Positions 23,772-37,400 of a DNA stretch of 64,000 bases are shown piece by piece. The position numbers and the translations under genes were made by a program. The first letter of the stretch is position 1. The number at the start of each line of letters is the position of its first letter. Under the pieces are notes generated by a model. That model ran no database searches and was not told the DNA's origin. It saw nothing but the letters and a program-made list of their open reading frames with translations. Origin of the DNA: Physcomitrium patens (taxonomy: Eukaryota > Streptophyta > Bryopsida > Funariales > Funariaceae); contig NC_037256.1 in assembly GCF_000002425.4 (NCBI RefSeq), positions 1,210,051 through 1,274,050 on the forward strand, in the 5' to 3' direction.

Positions 23772-26700
23772 TCCACGTCCTCTAAACCTATGCATCCTTT
23801 GGTATGCACCAAATAACCTAATTGTTGTTTGATTTATAATATGTTCTCCAAGTCTTCATCCAAATCCTCTTCATCACTTCTACTATCCAAATCAATTTCA
23901 TCTTCCTATTGAAAAATATCTATGTCTTCACCAAAATCTTCTATATTTATTTTTGTATATCTTTTTTTAAATATTTTTATTTACTTCCCTCTAATTGGTA
24001 TTTTTAATCTTGTTCCATCTAACTCCCGTAATGAGTAAGTTGCATTATCATGAACAGTTGTTACTACATACGGTCCAAACCATTGCTTAGAAAACTTCCT
24101 TAAAGTACTATGTTGATTGTCTAAGCTATTATCATAGACCAAAATCCAATCACCTTCTTCAATTGCTTTAGGCCTCAATCGATGCTGCTTATCAAATCGT
24201 GCCTTGTTTTGTAACCTTGATCTTTTTAACTTTTCTAATGCTATTTGCACATCTTCTGATCTTTGCTCTAATTGTTGAATTCTAATAGCTAGAAGTTCTT
24301 TTCTTGTCAATCCATCTTCCCATAGTAGCACACTCCAAGTAGGTACTTTTTTTTCAATTGGCATAATTGGTTTTTGACCTATCATAAGCTCAATAGGCAT
24401 ATATCCCATTACTGAGCTATGAATTGTTCGATCAGTCCATAATGCAAATGACAAAAGTCGTGGCCATTCTCTAACCCTCCCATTATAAGCTTTAATTAAT
24501 GCTTTCACAATCGATGGGAGATCACACTTACTTTTTACATTTCCTTCAGGATTATAAGTAGTAGTCAGTGATAGTTTAATTCCACATCTTTCAAAGAATT
24601 CACAAGCTTCTTGTGCATTTAATTCTCTATGATCTGCAGTGATTTTTCCTACACATCCATAGCAGCAAATAACATCTTCAAGCAAAAATCTACAAATTCC
24701 TTTCGTAGATTTTATTCTCAATGCTCTTCTACTTGATTTGATAAATCTTCATAAGTTAAGACTAAATATTTCATTTGTCATAATCCGATTGGCATAATAA
24801 TCAAATCAACAACCCATTTAAAATGAATAGCTTGAGGACATGTAGAATGAAGACCATCTCGATGTCGTATATTAGAATACGTTTGATAAATTTTACATAA
24901 CTCTATAAATAAGAGCACATCTTGATACATATTTTTCTACCAATACCGTTCCTTAAGCTTAGCAAAAGTAGCCCAAATTCCTCTATGTCCTATCCATAAA
25001 TTATCATGAAATCTCTTTAATAATTTTTTTTTCTCTTCCTTATTGCCTATTACTCTTTGTGGCATTCCAATTCCTTTCTTTGGTCTCTTCTATAAAAATC
25101 CTTCTTGAAGCAAAAATCCATATGCCTTTTTTCTTATTTTTTTAAATTTTTCTATAGACCAATTTTCTTGGTCAGTCAAGTTATTCAAATAATGATCAAT
25201 ATCCAATAATTTTTCTTCATAAAATTCTTCAAAAAATAGCTTGTCTTCTTTTTTAAGATTTGATACTGAATAGAATTTTGATCCAATATCATCAATATCT
25301 TTAACCATTTTGTCTTCTCTTTCATATCTTGCTCTAGATAGCATGTCTGCTACTAAATTATCTTTTCGAGCAACATGCTTAAATTTTGGATTTAATGACT
25401 TAATATAAGCAATCCATCTTAACATTACAATATCCGGCGTTGAATAATTAGTAATCATTCCAAATAATGGCAAGCAATCCATTTCAATTACTACTACTAT
25501 ACCAATCAAATAATCCCTTTGAGCTTTCATAGTCGAAACAACTCTCCAAAGTTCTCTTTTGACTTGCAAACATGCACATTGACAAGTACTTAAAACTTTA
25601 GCTCCAAATCAAACTGCAAATCTATTTCCACTTGAATCATCTTGACCTCAGCCTATCTAATAGCAATAGGACTAGTATCCATAGTAAGAATTATTTATCT
25701 ATTACAGTCATAATCAATTTTTCTTAAAATTGGAGGTATCACCAATAATACCTTTAGCTTCTATATTATTTCAATATGCTTTCTTTTCTATTTAAATCGA
25801 TAACCCTTACGTAATAATTTATACAATGGATCTATTACATGAGCATAATAAAGAATCCATATACGATAAAATACACAAGCTCTTAAAAACCTTCGTACTT
25901 CTGTTAAAGAGTCACATGAATCTTTCATCCTTCCAATTGCATCAACTTTCCTTGGATCTGGCTTTCTCCTATAAAATCCACACAAATGTCCAAAAATAAG
26001 AACTTCTTGCACTCCAACTGTACATTTTGCTCCTAAAAATATAAGACGAATATCTTCAAGTCGAGTTAAAATCTTTTCACAATCTTATATATGATCAACA
26101 ATGTATTTGCGACATCCCTTCTCATCTAAAGTTTCATCTTTTTCTCCTTCTTTACATCCTTTGATAGGAACATCATCTAAAAAAGGCATAGTTTTTTCAG
26201 GAATGAAGTCTCTTAGTACCTTGTTCATCCCATTCATCATATGTGCAACTGAGTTAGTAGCACATTATCGGAGAGTACATATTTTAAGCAATGCAAGTGG
26301 CATTCTCATTATTGTTAGATATCTACTCCCATGCACAAGTTGAAATTGATCATAACCCAAATATAAATCATCCATTGAATAAATTACCCTTTTCGCAAAC
26401 GCTTCTGCAAACTTGTCTACTAAAGGTCTTATGCATGCATTTCTTATAGTTACTGCATTTATTGGCTACATATCTTAAATAAAACGTAATGATCCATTTT
26501 TCTTAGGCATCGTAAACCAACGACTAGAATATGGAGCAAAAGAAGGCTCCAAAATTTTCATTCGCATCTTTTCTTTCAATAATTCCACCAATTTAGGTAA
26601 ATGTATCCTCGGCATGGGGATTGGCCTTAAGTTCTAAGGCACATGAGGTATCGTAAAGATAATCATAGGAGCAACAATATTAGGATCTACACATTTTATT

Positions 26701-27490
26701 TCTTGAGACCCAAAAGTAAATGATTTACCTCATTTTGTAAGCATTTTTTAAAAATATTCAATTTCTGTTGGAAATAAAGAACCATCACATCCAATCTTCA
26801 ATTCTTCAAAAGTCTCATTTGTAAACTGATGTCCAATCTTCTTTAGATATCTTAAACTCTTTTCTTTTGATGCTTCTTCTATTTGTTCCTTAGAATCTTT
26901 TGATAAAGGTCGGGCAACAGGTTTTACCTTTTTATCTACTATTTTATATTTTGTCTCTACAATAACTTCTGGTACTTGAAAAGATTCAAGTATAGAATAA
27001 ACCTCCCTAGAATGAATTTCCACAATCTTATCATTATCTCCAAATCTAATAGATGTAATTAATTCTAAAGAATCCTCTAATCCATTTTCTTCATAAATAT
27101 CTAAAATCTTTTCATCATCTTCTAATGTCCCTAACTTGCATAATTCTTTTTTAATACTATATAATATTTTTCTTTCTTTTCTTTTAAAATCATTAACTTT
27201 CTTATACATAATATTTCTATTTTCAAAAATACCAATAAAACTCGCATCAAAGGCACCTTCATCTCATGAGAGTACCTCCTCTTTTGTACCTCTATAATCT
27301 CGCTTTATAGTGGTACTTCTACAAAATCCTTAAATCCTTCAACAACCCTTGGCAATGGTTTGTCCCTCAACCTATCTTGATTCCGTTCAAAATTAGGAGG
27401 TACTGTTAGAAATTGTACAATTTTCTTTCCATCTTCACTACATTCCCTTGCATAAACAGAACCATTGTTTGTTTCCATCTGTGTTACCGT
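23772..27490 (-). mobile_element. Old family A gypsy copy, left part (broken)
   Basis: Internal region of the old copy, minus sense. It contains integrase (23981-24721), RNase H (25090-25569), a reverse transcriptase remnant (25788-26012 and about 26.1-26.7 kb) and the upstream linker (26748-27209). It is collinear with the young copy at 28.9-32.2 kb but more decayed, with many breaks. At 27490 it is interrupted by the young copy and resumes at 35946. Confidence 0.9.
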
Positions 27491-28846
27491 TGTCGTATTA
27501 CGTGCTTTCCTGCTCGAGAACGCACCGGGCGTCTAGCTGTAGAAGGTAGTATGGAGATTCGCCGATAGTCAAGCCGTATATCAGTTTTGACTGCTGGAAT
27601 ATAAACGACTGCAACAATGTACCGTAAATCTATACGGATGCTCTTCGACTGCTTGTCGAAGTCCTTTTTGCCCCAACCGATAGGTCTCTAGACGTTACAG
27701 AGAACCCCGAACAACCCAAACTATTAATCTTCAATACCGCTTTGTATTTACGATCTTGTATCCACTAACTGTCTTGTTAGATTAACCCAATAAATTTCAT
27801 TCACTCCGCATACTCAATCCTATAGACGCCCTTTTAATCCTTCAATCACAGACGTAACTCGATTTCACAAAACAGTCAAGAGTATTCAAACCCACTTCAT
27901 TAAAAATCCCGATTCACCATTTACAATACTGACTTCAGCAGCGATTGCCTCAGTCTTCCCAAAACTCTAAGAAGAAGAAAAATCCAAATTCTATGTCTTT
28001 CCTTCCCCGACCCGAAGCATGAAGCTCCTCTCTCTAATCCCCTTGATCTTCCAAAACCTTCAATGAAAACCGAACTAGTAACCTTGCAAAAGCTTGAAAC
28101 TAGCTCCCCTCCCGATTCCCAGAGAAAAAAAAAAACACCCCTCTTCAAAACTATATCCCCCCTAACCTTATCCTCTGAATTTCTTCAATCTTCCGTCTTA
28201 GATCCGGAATTGGCTCCCACCGTCAAGCTTGGATCTGAAATTGGCTCTCGCCGTCAAGCTTGGATCTGAAATTGGCTCTCGCCGACAGAGCTTTCTCCTC
28301 CGTTTTTACCTTTAAGAAATCCATTTACCGAAAATAACGTTCCCTGAAACGGCACAGAGAACAGGACAGTCCGAAACAGAATCGAACCCCATAATCGGGA
28401 CTACATTGAGTTGCCCAACCAATTCAGGTCCCATATTGGGAAAGATGCCCGTAATAACCTGGATGTTCCCGTAATTGGGTCAAATTGGTCCTCGCGTCGG
28501 ATTGGCTAAGACCCGTAGTAAGACCTGGATTTCCCGTAATTGGATTGACCGGCCAATTCAGGTCTCATATTGAATAAGAGGACCCGGATTGGATTCTTGA
28601 AATTGGATCCAATTGGCTCTTCGAATCCGTCGTGTGAATTGGCCCTTCTCTTCCTGCTGACTCTCGTTATTGGAATCGAATGGAGCATTTCAATATGCCC
28701 CGGCTGATTGTAATGGAGCGACTGAACCTGACCACTCAGTATTTGCACTAGAGTTGGTTAATGCTCCCAATATTCGAGGTACCTGAATATTAATAACATT
28801 CTCCTTTCTTTTTATTCTCACTGTATACTCGTGTTATAACACGACA
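27491..28846 (-). repeat. Young family A 3' LTR
   Basis: Plus-strand ends tgtcgtattac and acacgaca; 1356 bp; paired with 34592-35945. It contains a partial internal tandem duplication of a caggtc(c/t)catattg-bearing block (28424-28500 and 28556-28640) and a family B-like segment. Confidence 0.92.
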
Positions 28847-31800
28847 TCTACCCCCTCTGAACCTGTGCATCCTCCGGTATGCACCAATTTACCCAATTGC
28901 TGTTTGATTCAGAATATATCCTCTACGTATTTGTCCAGTTTGTCTTCATCACCTTCATTATCCAAATCACTTTCATCTTCTTGCTGCGGAATCTCTATAC
29001 CTTCATTAAGGTCTTCCATATTCATCTCTGCATGTCTTCGTTTAAATATTTTTACTCGCTTCCCTGCAATTGGTATTTTCAATTTTGTACCATCTAACTC
29101 CCGTAACCAGTAAGTCGCATTATCATGAACTGTTGTTGCCACATATGGTCCAAACCAACGTTTTGAATTTTTTTGCCAAGTACTATGTTGATTATCCAGA
29201 CTATTGTCATAAACAAGTATCCAGTCACCTTCCTCGATTGCTTTTGGTCTCAATCGATGTTGCTTATCGAATCGCCCCTTGTTTTGTAGCCTTGCTCTTT
29301 TTAACCTTCCCAATGCTATTTGGACATCGTCCGTTCTTTGCTCCAATTGTCGAATCCTAATAGCCAGAAGTTCTTCTCTTGTCAATCTATCTTCCCATGG
29401 TAGCATACTCCAAGTAAGTATATTTTCTTCAATCGGCATAATTGGTTTTTGACCTGTCATAAGTTCTACTGGCATATATCCTGTCACCAAACTATGTGTA
29501 GTTCGATCAGCCCATAATGCAAATGACAATAGTCGTGGCCACTCTTTAACTTTTCCATTACAAGCTTTAACGAATGCTTTCACAATTGGCGGGTGACCGC
29601 ATTTACTTTTTGCATTCCCTTTCGGATTATAAGCACTAGTCAGTGAGAGTTTAACTTCACATCTTTCAAAGAACTTACGAGCTTCTTGTGCATTTAATTC
29701 TCCATGATCTGCAGTGATTTTTCCTATGCACCCGTAACGGCAAATGACATCTTCAAGCAAAAACCTAAAAATCCCCTTTGTAGATTTTGTCCTCAATGCT
29801 CTTCCTTCTACTTGATTTGATAAATCTTCACAAGCTAAAACCAAATATTTCATCTGCCATAACCCAACCGGCATAATAACCAAATCAACAACCCATTTAA
29901 AATGAATAGCCAGAGGATACGTAGGATGAAGACCATCTCGATGTAAAATCCATATGCTTTTTTTCTTATTTGTTTGAATTTTTCTGTAGACCAATTCCCC
30001 TGCTTAGTGAAGGTATTCAAATAATGACCAATATCCAATAATTCTCCTTCATAAGATTCTTCAAGAAATAGCTTGTCTTCTTTGTTGAGATTTGATATTG
30101 AATAGAATTTCAATCCGACATCATCAATGTCTTCAACCATTTCGTCCTCCCTCTCGTATCTTGCTCGAGATAGCATGTTTGCTACTAAATTGTCCTTCCC
30201 AATGATAAGCTTAAATTCTGGATTTAGTGACTTAATATAAGCAATCCATCTCAACATTGCAATATCTGGCATTAAACAGTTAATAATCATTCCAAGCAAT
30301 GGCAAGCAATCTGTTTCAATTACTACTACTGCCCCAATCAAATAGTCCTTTTCAGCTTTCATAGCCGAAACGACTCCCCAAAGTTCTCTTTTGACTTGCG
30401 AATATGCACGCTGACGAATACTTAAAACTTTAGCCCCAAATCGAACCGCAAATCTACTCCCATTTAAATCATCTTGACCCACAGCCCATCCAATGGCAAT
30501 TGGACTAGCGTCCACAGTAAGAATCACCAGTCTATTGCACTTATAATCAACCTTCCTCAATATTAGAGGTGACATCAATAATTTCTTCAATCTTTGCATT
30601 GCCTGAATATGCCTTTCTTCCCATTTAAATCGGTAATCCTTGCGTAACAGTTCATATAATGGATCCGCTATGTGAGCAAAATGAGGGATCCAGATTCGAT
30701 AAAATACACATGCACCCAAAAACCTGCAAACCTCTGTTAAAGAATCACAATCCTCTTTCATCCTTCCAATTGCATCAACTTTAGTCAGATCTGGTTTTCT
30801 TCCTTAAGATCCACATAAATGTCCAATAATTACAACCTCTCGTACTCCAAATATGGACTTCATACCCGATAATGTAAGATGAACTTCTCCAAGCTGAGTT
30901 AAAATCTTTTCACAATCTTGTATATGATCAACAACATATCTGCGACACCCCCTCGTATCTAAAGTTTCATCCTTGTCTCCTTCTCTGCACCTTTTTATAG
31001 GAACATCATCCAGAAAAGGCATAGTCTTTTCCGGAATAAAATCTCTCAATACCTTATTCATCCCATTCATCATATGCGCAACTGAGTTGGTCGCGCCTTG
31101 AGGAAGAGTGCACATTCTAACCAATCCAAGTGGTGTCCTCATCGTTGTCATATCTCTACTTCCTTCGGCAAGTTGAAATTGATCATAACCTGAATACAAA
31201 TCACCCATTGAATAGATCGCCCTTCCAGCAAACGCCTCAGTAAATTCATCCACAATAGGTCCAATTCCTGCATTCCTGACAGTTACAGCATTCACCGGCT
31301 GCATATCTTGAATAAACCGTAGTGACCCATTCTTCTTAGGTACCGTAAACCATCGACTAGAATACGGCACAAATAAAGGTTCCAATATTTTCATCTTTAT
31401 CTTTTCTTTTAATAGTTCCACCAATTTAGGTAAATGTGCCCTCGGTACTGGAATCGGTCTTAGATTCCAAGGTACATGCGGTACAGTGAAGATAACCATA
31501 GGTGTTATAATATTTGGATCCACACACCCAATTTCATGAGATTCGAAGGCAAACGATCTACCTTGTTTAGCCAATATCTTTTTGAAGCAAGTAATTTCCT
31601 CCGGCAATAAAGAACCATCAGAACCAATCTTCAATTCTTCAAAAGTTTCTTCAGTAAATTGATGTCCAATACTCATTGGATCTCTTAAACTTGCTTCTTT
31701 TGATGCTTCTCCCATTTGTTCTTTAGAATCCTCTGGTAATGGTCCGGCAACAGGCTTTACCTTCTTATCTGCCGTTTTATATCTCGTCTCTACTGTGACT

Positions 31801-34503
31801 TCTGGTGCTTGAAAAGATTCAAGCATGGTATAAACCTCTCTCGAATGAATCTCAACAATCTTATCATTATCCCCTAACCCAATAGATGTAATCAATTCCA
31901 ATGAATCTTCCAGTCCATTTTCTTCATAAACACCCAAAATCCTCTCATCATCTTGCAATTCTTTCTTTTCTTTTAAAATCATCAACTTTCTTATACATAA
32001 TATTTCCATTCTCCAATATACCAATAAAACTTGCATCAAAGGCACCTTCATCTCGCGAGAGTACCTCCTCTTTTGTACCTCCATAATCTCGCTTTACAGT
32101 GGTACCTCTCCAAAATCCTTAAATCCTTCAACAATCTTTGGCAATGGTTTCTCCCTCAACCTATCTCGATTCCGTTCATGGTTAGGAGGTACTGTTAGAA
32201 ATTGTACAGCTTTCCTCCCATCTTCGCTCCGTACCCTTACATAAGCAGAACCATCGTCAAGTACTTTTGTTTCCATCCGTGTTGCCGTGATATAAGGTTG
32301 TCCTAAAATCAACGGATAAGACGTTGTATCTTGAACGAAGAAATGTTGCTCCGTCGCAACATCCCCAATCCGAATTTTGACATCTGGACAAGCTCCATAT
32401 AATTCGCCCTGTGTGTTATTAGCTGCTCGTATTGCCCATCCATGTTCCATATCAATTGGCCATTTTTGCTTCTTATAAAGATCTTTGGACATGAGATTTA
32501 TTTCAGAACCATGGTCGACCAAAGCAACTATTGGTTCTTCTATATCTCCTACCTTCATCAATACCTCAGTAGTTGCCCTTGCCCAATGCTTTCGAGTATA
32601 ATGGCTCAAAGTTTCCTTTTCCTTGTCACTAGAATCTTCGAAACGTACTCGCTGATTATACCCATTCTTTTCATTTGTTGGTCGCTTGTAACCAATATCA
32701 ACCTCTTCTTCATCTCTACATATTCTTGCATCAATAGCATGACTCATTCTAGTTTCGCCCATTAATTGCCTCTTTCGCTTAATGCTATCAATGATAACAT
32801 CATGAAACTCCTTCTTTGCAATTTCCAAGACTTCTTTCAATGTGAATTCCACCTTAGCATTTAATATACGTTCTTCCAACACCCCTTTCAAATTTGTTGC
32901 CACTTCAATGTCAGAAAGTAGCTTATAAGCAATTGATTTGCCCTTATCTTTTGTCTCCGTTGTTTTTTCTCCCAATGATGATGAGGTATCCTTTACAGGC
33001 AATTCTTGTGAAGCTGCCTCCCGAGCCTTGTCTCCTCGAGTTTGCCTCTTAAAAGAATTTCCTTCTCTAGTATCATCAAAATTTCCTCGTCTCTTTTCTT
33101 CCATCAAAGCTTCATGTTGGCTCTTAGCAATATATGCATGAACTGAAAGAGACTCAACAGGATCCTCCCAACCTGTTCTACCTCGTATTGTAGCTGCAGT
33201 TCTCAATAACGCTTCTCGAGGTAATTTCCCTTCTTGCATTGTAGAAACGGCAGAAGCCCAAAACTCACTAGTTTCCGTACTTCCACCAATTTCATCATCT
33301 ACTCTAGCACCATAACTTGCACTTTCTCGTGCTACTGTTTCATGCTCTTTTAAGTAATCTTGAACCAATGCTCTCATTCCTCCCTTGCCAAAATTGGTTT
33401 GAAGAAGATCCTCTCTATTTTTCAATGCTATCTTCCCATCTTTCCAGCAAATAATTCCCTGCTGTATCATATTATTAAATTCATTACAATCTTTTCTAGT
33501 GTGTGAAGCATCATCACACCAAATGCATCTTTGTACATATCCTTGTTTTGAAACATTCTTCGAATTATTTATAGAAGTATTCTCTTCAAGTCTTGCCAAT
33601 TTGATTTGAAGATCTTGCATTCCTCGTATAATTTCTTCCATACCCATATCTGCTTTCTTTGACAAGGATGTCGAAGGTTGAACTGTAGGCATTGTTGGTG
33701 GTGTTGTACGTACTGGAGCTTTGGGTGCTTGTACTGTTTTTGGAATATTGCTCCTATCCTTCCTCCTTTCTTTTTTTGTAAGCAACCCCACCGCATCTTC
33801 AACGTTCTTCCACTTCGTTGTCAATCCTTCATCTTCTTCTTTGTCTTCAAGAAGGGGTTCTAATTTCTCTTGCAATTCTCCATCAGCAGCTTGAAGAAAT
33901 AGATCAACTTTGTTCGGCTCCAATGTCAATTTTTCTACCTTCGATAATTGAGAGTACTGCCTCTCAAATTCCCTTAGTAGCTCTGTTGCTTGCAAATTCT
34001 TATTGGGCCGTTCAATCCATCCCAGAAACAGCTTCTTAGTAACGCGATCAACATCTTCCAAGAAATATTCGTCTTTCAATGCATGTGAAAAATCCTCCCA
34101 TGAATTCCCATAACGATCCGTAATCGATGTAATGTGGTTTCTTATCTCCGGTATCGTGGCAAGTCCAAATAGTGCAACCATTTTCTTCTCAGAAACCCGA
34201 TTTAATTCCATTTCACGAACATAACATCTTAAATACCTTGAAATATTCCTCCCATCAAATTGATCAATTTTATTGACCACTGCTTGCAATGCTTTGGTTG
34301 CCAAAGCTTTCTTTCGATCATTGCTTTGTTGTTGCTGCATTGACAATGAGAAGGCTTGAAACAAACTAGCAATAGACGGATCCATGTGCATACCTTGTCC
34401 TTTAGAAGACTCCCCACCAGAAATTCCTCCCAAAAATCCTTCAAAATTTTTATTTTCGTTTTTCATAAAAATAAAGATAAAATCAACTGAAATTCAATAC
34501 CTT

Positions 34504-34584
34504 CCACCTCAAGCTTTCACGTCAGATTCACCACCTCAAGCTTTCACGTCAGATTCACCACCTCAAGCTTTCACGTCGGATTCA
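34504..34584 (-). repeat. 27-bp tandem triplicate at the primer-site position
   Basis: Three head-to-tail copies of a 27-bp unit (34504-34530, 34531-34557, 34558-34584), with one difference in the third, lie directly next to the 5' LTR of the young family A element. Read on the coding strand each unit contains TGGTGAATC(T/C)GACGTG, a plausible tRNA primer-binding motif beginning with TGG. The matching tRNA was not identified. Confidence 0.8.
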
Positions 34585-34591
34585 CCACTTT

Positions 34592-35945
34592 TGTCGTATT
34601 ACTTGCTTTCCTGCTCGAGAATGCGCCGGGCGTCTTGCTGTAGAAGGTAGTATAGAGATTCGCCGATAGTCAAGCAGTCTATCAGTTTTGACTGCTGGAA
34701 TATAAACAACTGCAACAATGTACCGTAAATCTATACGGATGCTCTTCGACTGCTTGTCGAAGTCCTTTTTGCCCCAACCGATAGGTCTCTAGACGTTACA
34801 GAGAACCCCGAACAACCCAAACTATTAATCTTCAATACCGCTTTGTACTTACGATCTTGTATCCACTGACTGTCTTGTTAGATTAACCCAATAAATTTTA
34901 TTCACTCCGCATACTCAATCCTATAGACGCCTTTTTAATCCTTCAATCACAGACGTAACTCGATTTCACAAAACAGTCAAGAGTATTCAAACCCTCTTCA
35001 TTAAAAATCCCGATTCACCATTACAACACTGACTTCAGCAGCGATTGCCTCAGTCTTCCCAAAACTCTAAGAAGAAGAAAAATCCAAATTCTATGCCTTT
35101 CCTTCCCCGACCCGAAGCATGAAGCTCCTATCTCTAATCCCCTTGATCTTCCAAAACCTCCAATGAAAACCGAACTAGTAACCTTGCAAAAGCTTGAAAC
35201 TAGCTCCCCCCCCTGATTCCCAGAGAAAAAAAAAATCCCTCTTCAAAACTATATCCCCCCTAACCTTATCCTCTGAATTTCTTCAATCTTCCATCTTAGA
35301 TCCGGAATTGGCTCCTACTGTCAAGCTTGGATCTGAAATTGGCTCTCGCCGTCAAACTTGGATCCGAAATTGGCTCTCGCCAACAGAGCTTTCTCCTCCA
35401 TTTTTACCTTTAAGAAATCCATTTACTGAAAATAACGTTCCCTGAAACGGCACAGAGAACAGGACAGTCCGAAACAGAATCGAACCCCGCAATCGGGACC
35501 ACATTGAGTCGCCCGACCAATTCAGGTCCCATATTGGGAAAGATGCCCGTAGTAACTTGGATGTTCCCGTAATTGGGTCAAATTGGTCCTCGCGTCGGAT
35601 TGGCTAAGACCTATAGTAAGACTTGGATGTTCCCGTAATTGGATTGACCAGCCAATTCAGGTCTCATATTGAATAAGAGGACCCGGATTGGATTCTCGAA
35701 ATTGGATCCAATTGGCTCTTCGAACCTGTCGTGTGAATTGGCCCTTCTCTTCCTGCTGACTCCCGTTATTGGAATCGAACGGAGCATTTCAGTATGCCCC
35801 GGCTGACTGTAATGGAGCGACTGAACCTGATCACTCAGTGTTTGCACTGGAGTTGGTCGATGCTCCCAATATTCGAGGTACCTGAATATTAATAAAATTC
35901 TCCTTTCTTTTTATTTTCACTGTATACTCGTGTTACAACACGACA
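34592..35945 (-). repeat. Young family A 5' LTR
   Basis: 1354 bp with the same ends as 27491-28846. It is bounded outside by ccgta, where the interrupted old copy resumes. Confidence 0.92.
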
Positions 35946-36871
35946 CCGTAATATAAGGTTGTCCTAAAATCAATGGATAAGACGTTGTATCTTAAACAAA
36001 GAAATGTTGTTCTGTCGCAACATCTCCAATCCAAATATTGATATCTGGACAAGCTCCATATAATTCACCTCATGTATTATTAGTTGCTCGTATTGCCCAT
36101 CCATATTCCATATCAATTGGCCATTTTTCCTTCTTATAAAGATCCTTAAACATAAGATTTATTTCAGAACCATGGTCAACTAAAGTAACAATTGGTTCTT
36201 CTATATCTCCTACTTTCACCAATACTTTAGTAGATGCCCTTGCTCAATATTTTCGAGTATAATGGCTTGAAGCTTCCATTTCCTTATCACTATAATCTTT
36301 GAAATGTACTCGTTTATTATAACAATTCTTTTGATTTGTTGATTTCTTGTAACCATTATCAACCTCTTCTTCATCTTTATATAATCTTGCATCAATAACA
36401 TGACTCATTCGAGCTTCGTCCATTAATTACCTCTTTCGCTTAATGTTGTCAATGATAACATCATAAAATTCCTTCTTTACAATTCTCAAAATTTCTTTCA
36501 ATGTGAATTCCACCTTAACATTTAATATACGTTCTTCCAACACCCCTTTTAAATTTGTTGCCGCTTCAATATCAGAAAGTAGTTTATAAGCAATTGATTT
36601 ACCCTTATCTTTTGTCTCCTTTGTTTTTTCTTCCAATGATGCTGAAGTATCCTTTATAGACAATTCTTATGAAGCCACCTCACGAGCCTTGTTTTCTTGA
36701 GTTTGCCTCTTAGAAGAATTTTCTTCTCTTGTATCATCAAAATTTCCTCGTCTCTTTTCTTCCATCAAAATTTCATGTTGGTTCTTCGCAATATATGCAT
36801 GAATTGAAAGAGACTCAACACGATCTTTCAAACCTATTGTACCTCGTATTGTAGCTGCAGTCTTCAATAAC
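35946..36871 (-). mobile_element. Old family A gypsy copy, right part (broken)
   Basis: Collinear with young-copy positions of about 32287-33215 (protease and the C-terminal part of gag) and continuous in sense with the segment ending at 27490. It stops at 36871, where a family B LTR begins. The remainder of its gag and its 5' LTR are not found in the window. It is old, with several breaks. Confidence 0.85.
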
Positions 36872-37400
36872 TGTAGAATAGGTAAATAAACTTTGTGGTA
36901 AGTTACTGGTTGGTTATTGACAACCTTGAAAATTAGATTGATGGTTAGGCAGTTTAGTTGGTAACAGTGGGTTGTTAGTGAAATAAATGGTTAAGAATTC
37001 AAAGGGTCATAACCTTTGAAATCCACTGGCCGACGGACTGTCTTTTTGATAGGATAAATAAGTTGAGGAAAGTAAGCCGAAAGTCAGACTGTGAGAGTCG
37101 TAAGCCGGGGTAAGCTTAGTGCTACTTCTTTGTTTTTTTTATTATTTGCTTATGAAGAATGGTGATTGAGAGAAGTATTGTTGAATTGATAATCCTAGAA
37201 TGGATTATGGGTTGAATTAAGATGGAATTAGTAAGCCTTGGTATTTTGTAGTTTGATATTTGATTTCAGCTAGCCAGAATATAATCAATTGTAACACTAA
37301 CAGACCCAATTCATATAAACAATCTTTCGCCGTGTTCAAATCCACCTCTATTAGTTTAATTGCTTTGGTCTATTGAAGCTTGAACGCAATGAGAATAAAA
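36872..37400 (+). repeat. Family B copy 2, 5' LTR
   Basis: Starts tgtagaatagg and ends at about gagaataaaa; aligns along its length with 44064-44670, which is longer because of a short internal repeat (next entry but one). Confidence 0.85.

Larger units (their letters stand above)
27491..35945 (-). mobile_element. Young family A Ty3/gypsy element, nearly whole
   Basis: Two LTRs of about 1355 bp flank a 5.7-kb internal region read on the minus strand. Order: gag with a CCHC-like knuckle (CIWCDDASHTRKDC) and protease (ALVDHGSEINLM) at 32094-34466; reverse transcriptase (30804-32084, DLYSGYDQFQL and FLDDVP motifs); connection and RNase H (29850-30761); integrase (28909-29994); and a polypurine tract (GAGGGGGTAGA, next to 28847). 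The LTRs differ by roughly 3 percent over the first 365 bp by eye, so it is fairly recent. It looks almost complete, with about three breaks. It lies inside an older copy of the same family, flanked by CCGT on both sides. Confidence 0.93.

Noticed and set aside
28063-28269. Open frame repeated at 35194-35445
   Set aside because: The same frame occurs in both LTRs of the young element; it is LTR sequence without a recognisable product.
34504-34584. Possible CRISPR-like direct repeats
   Set aside because: The three units are head-to-tail without spacers and lie at a retrotransposon primer site in a plant genome.
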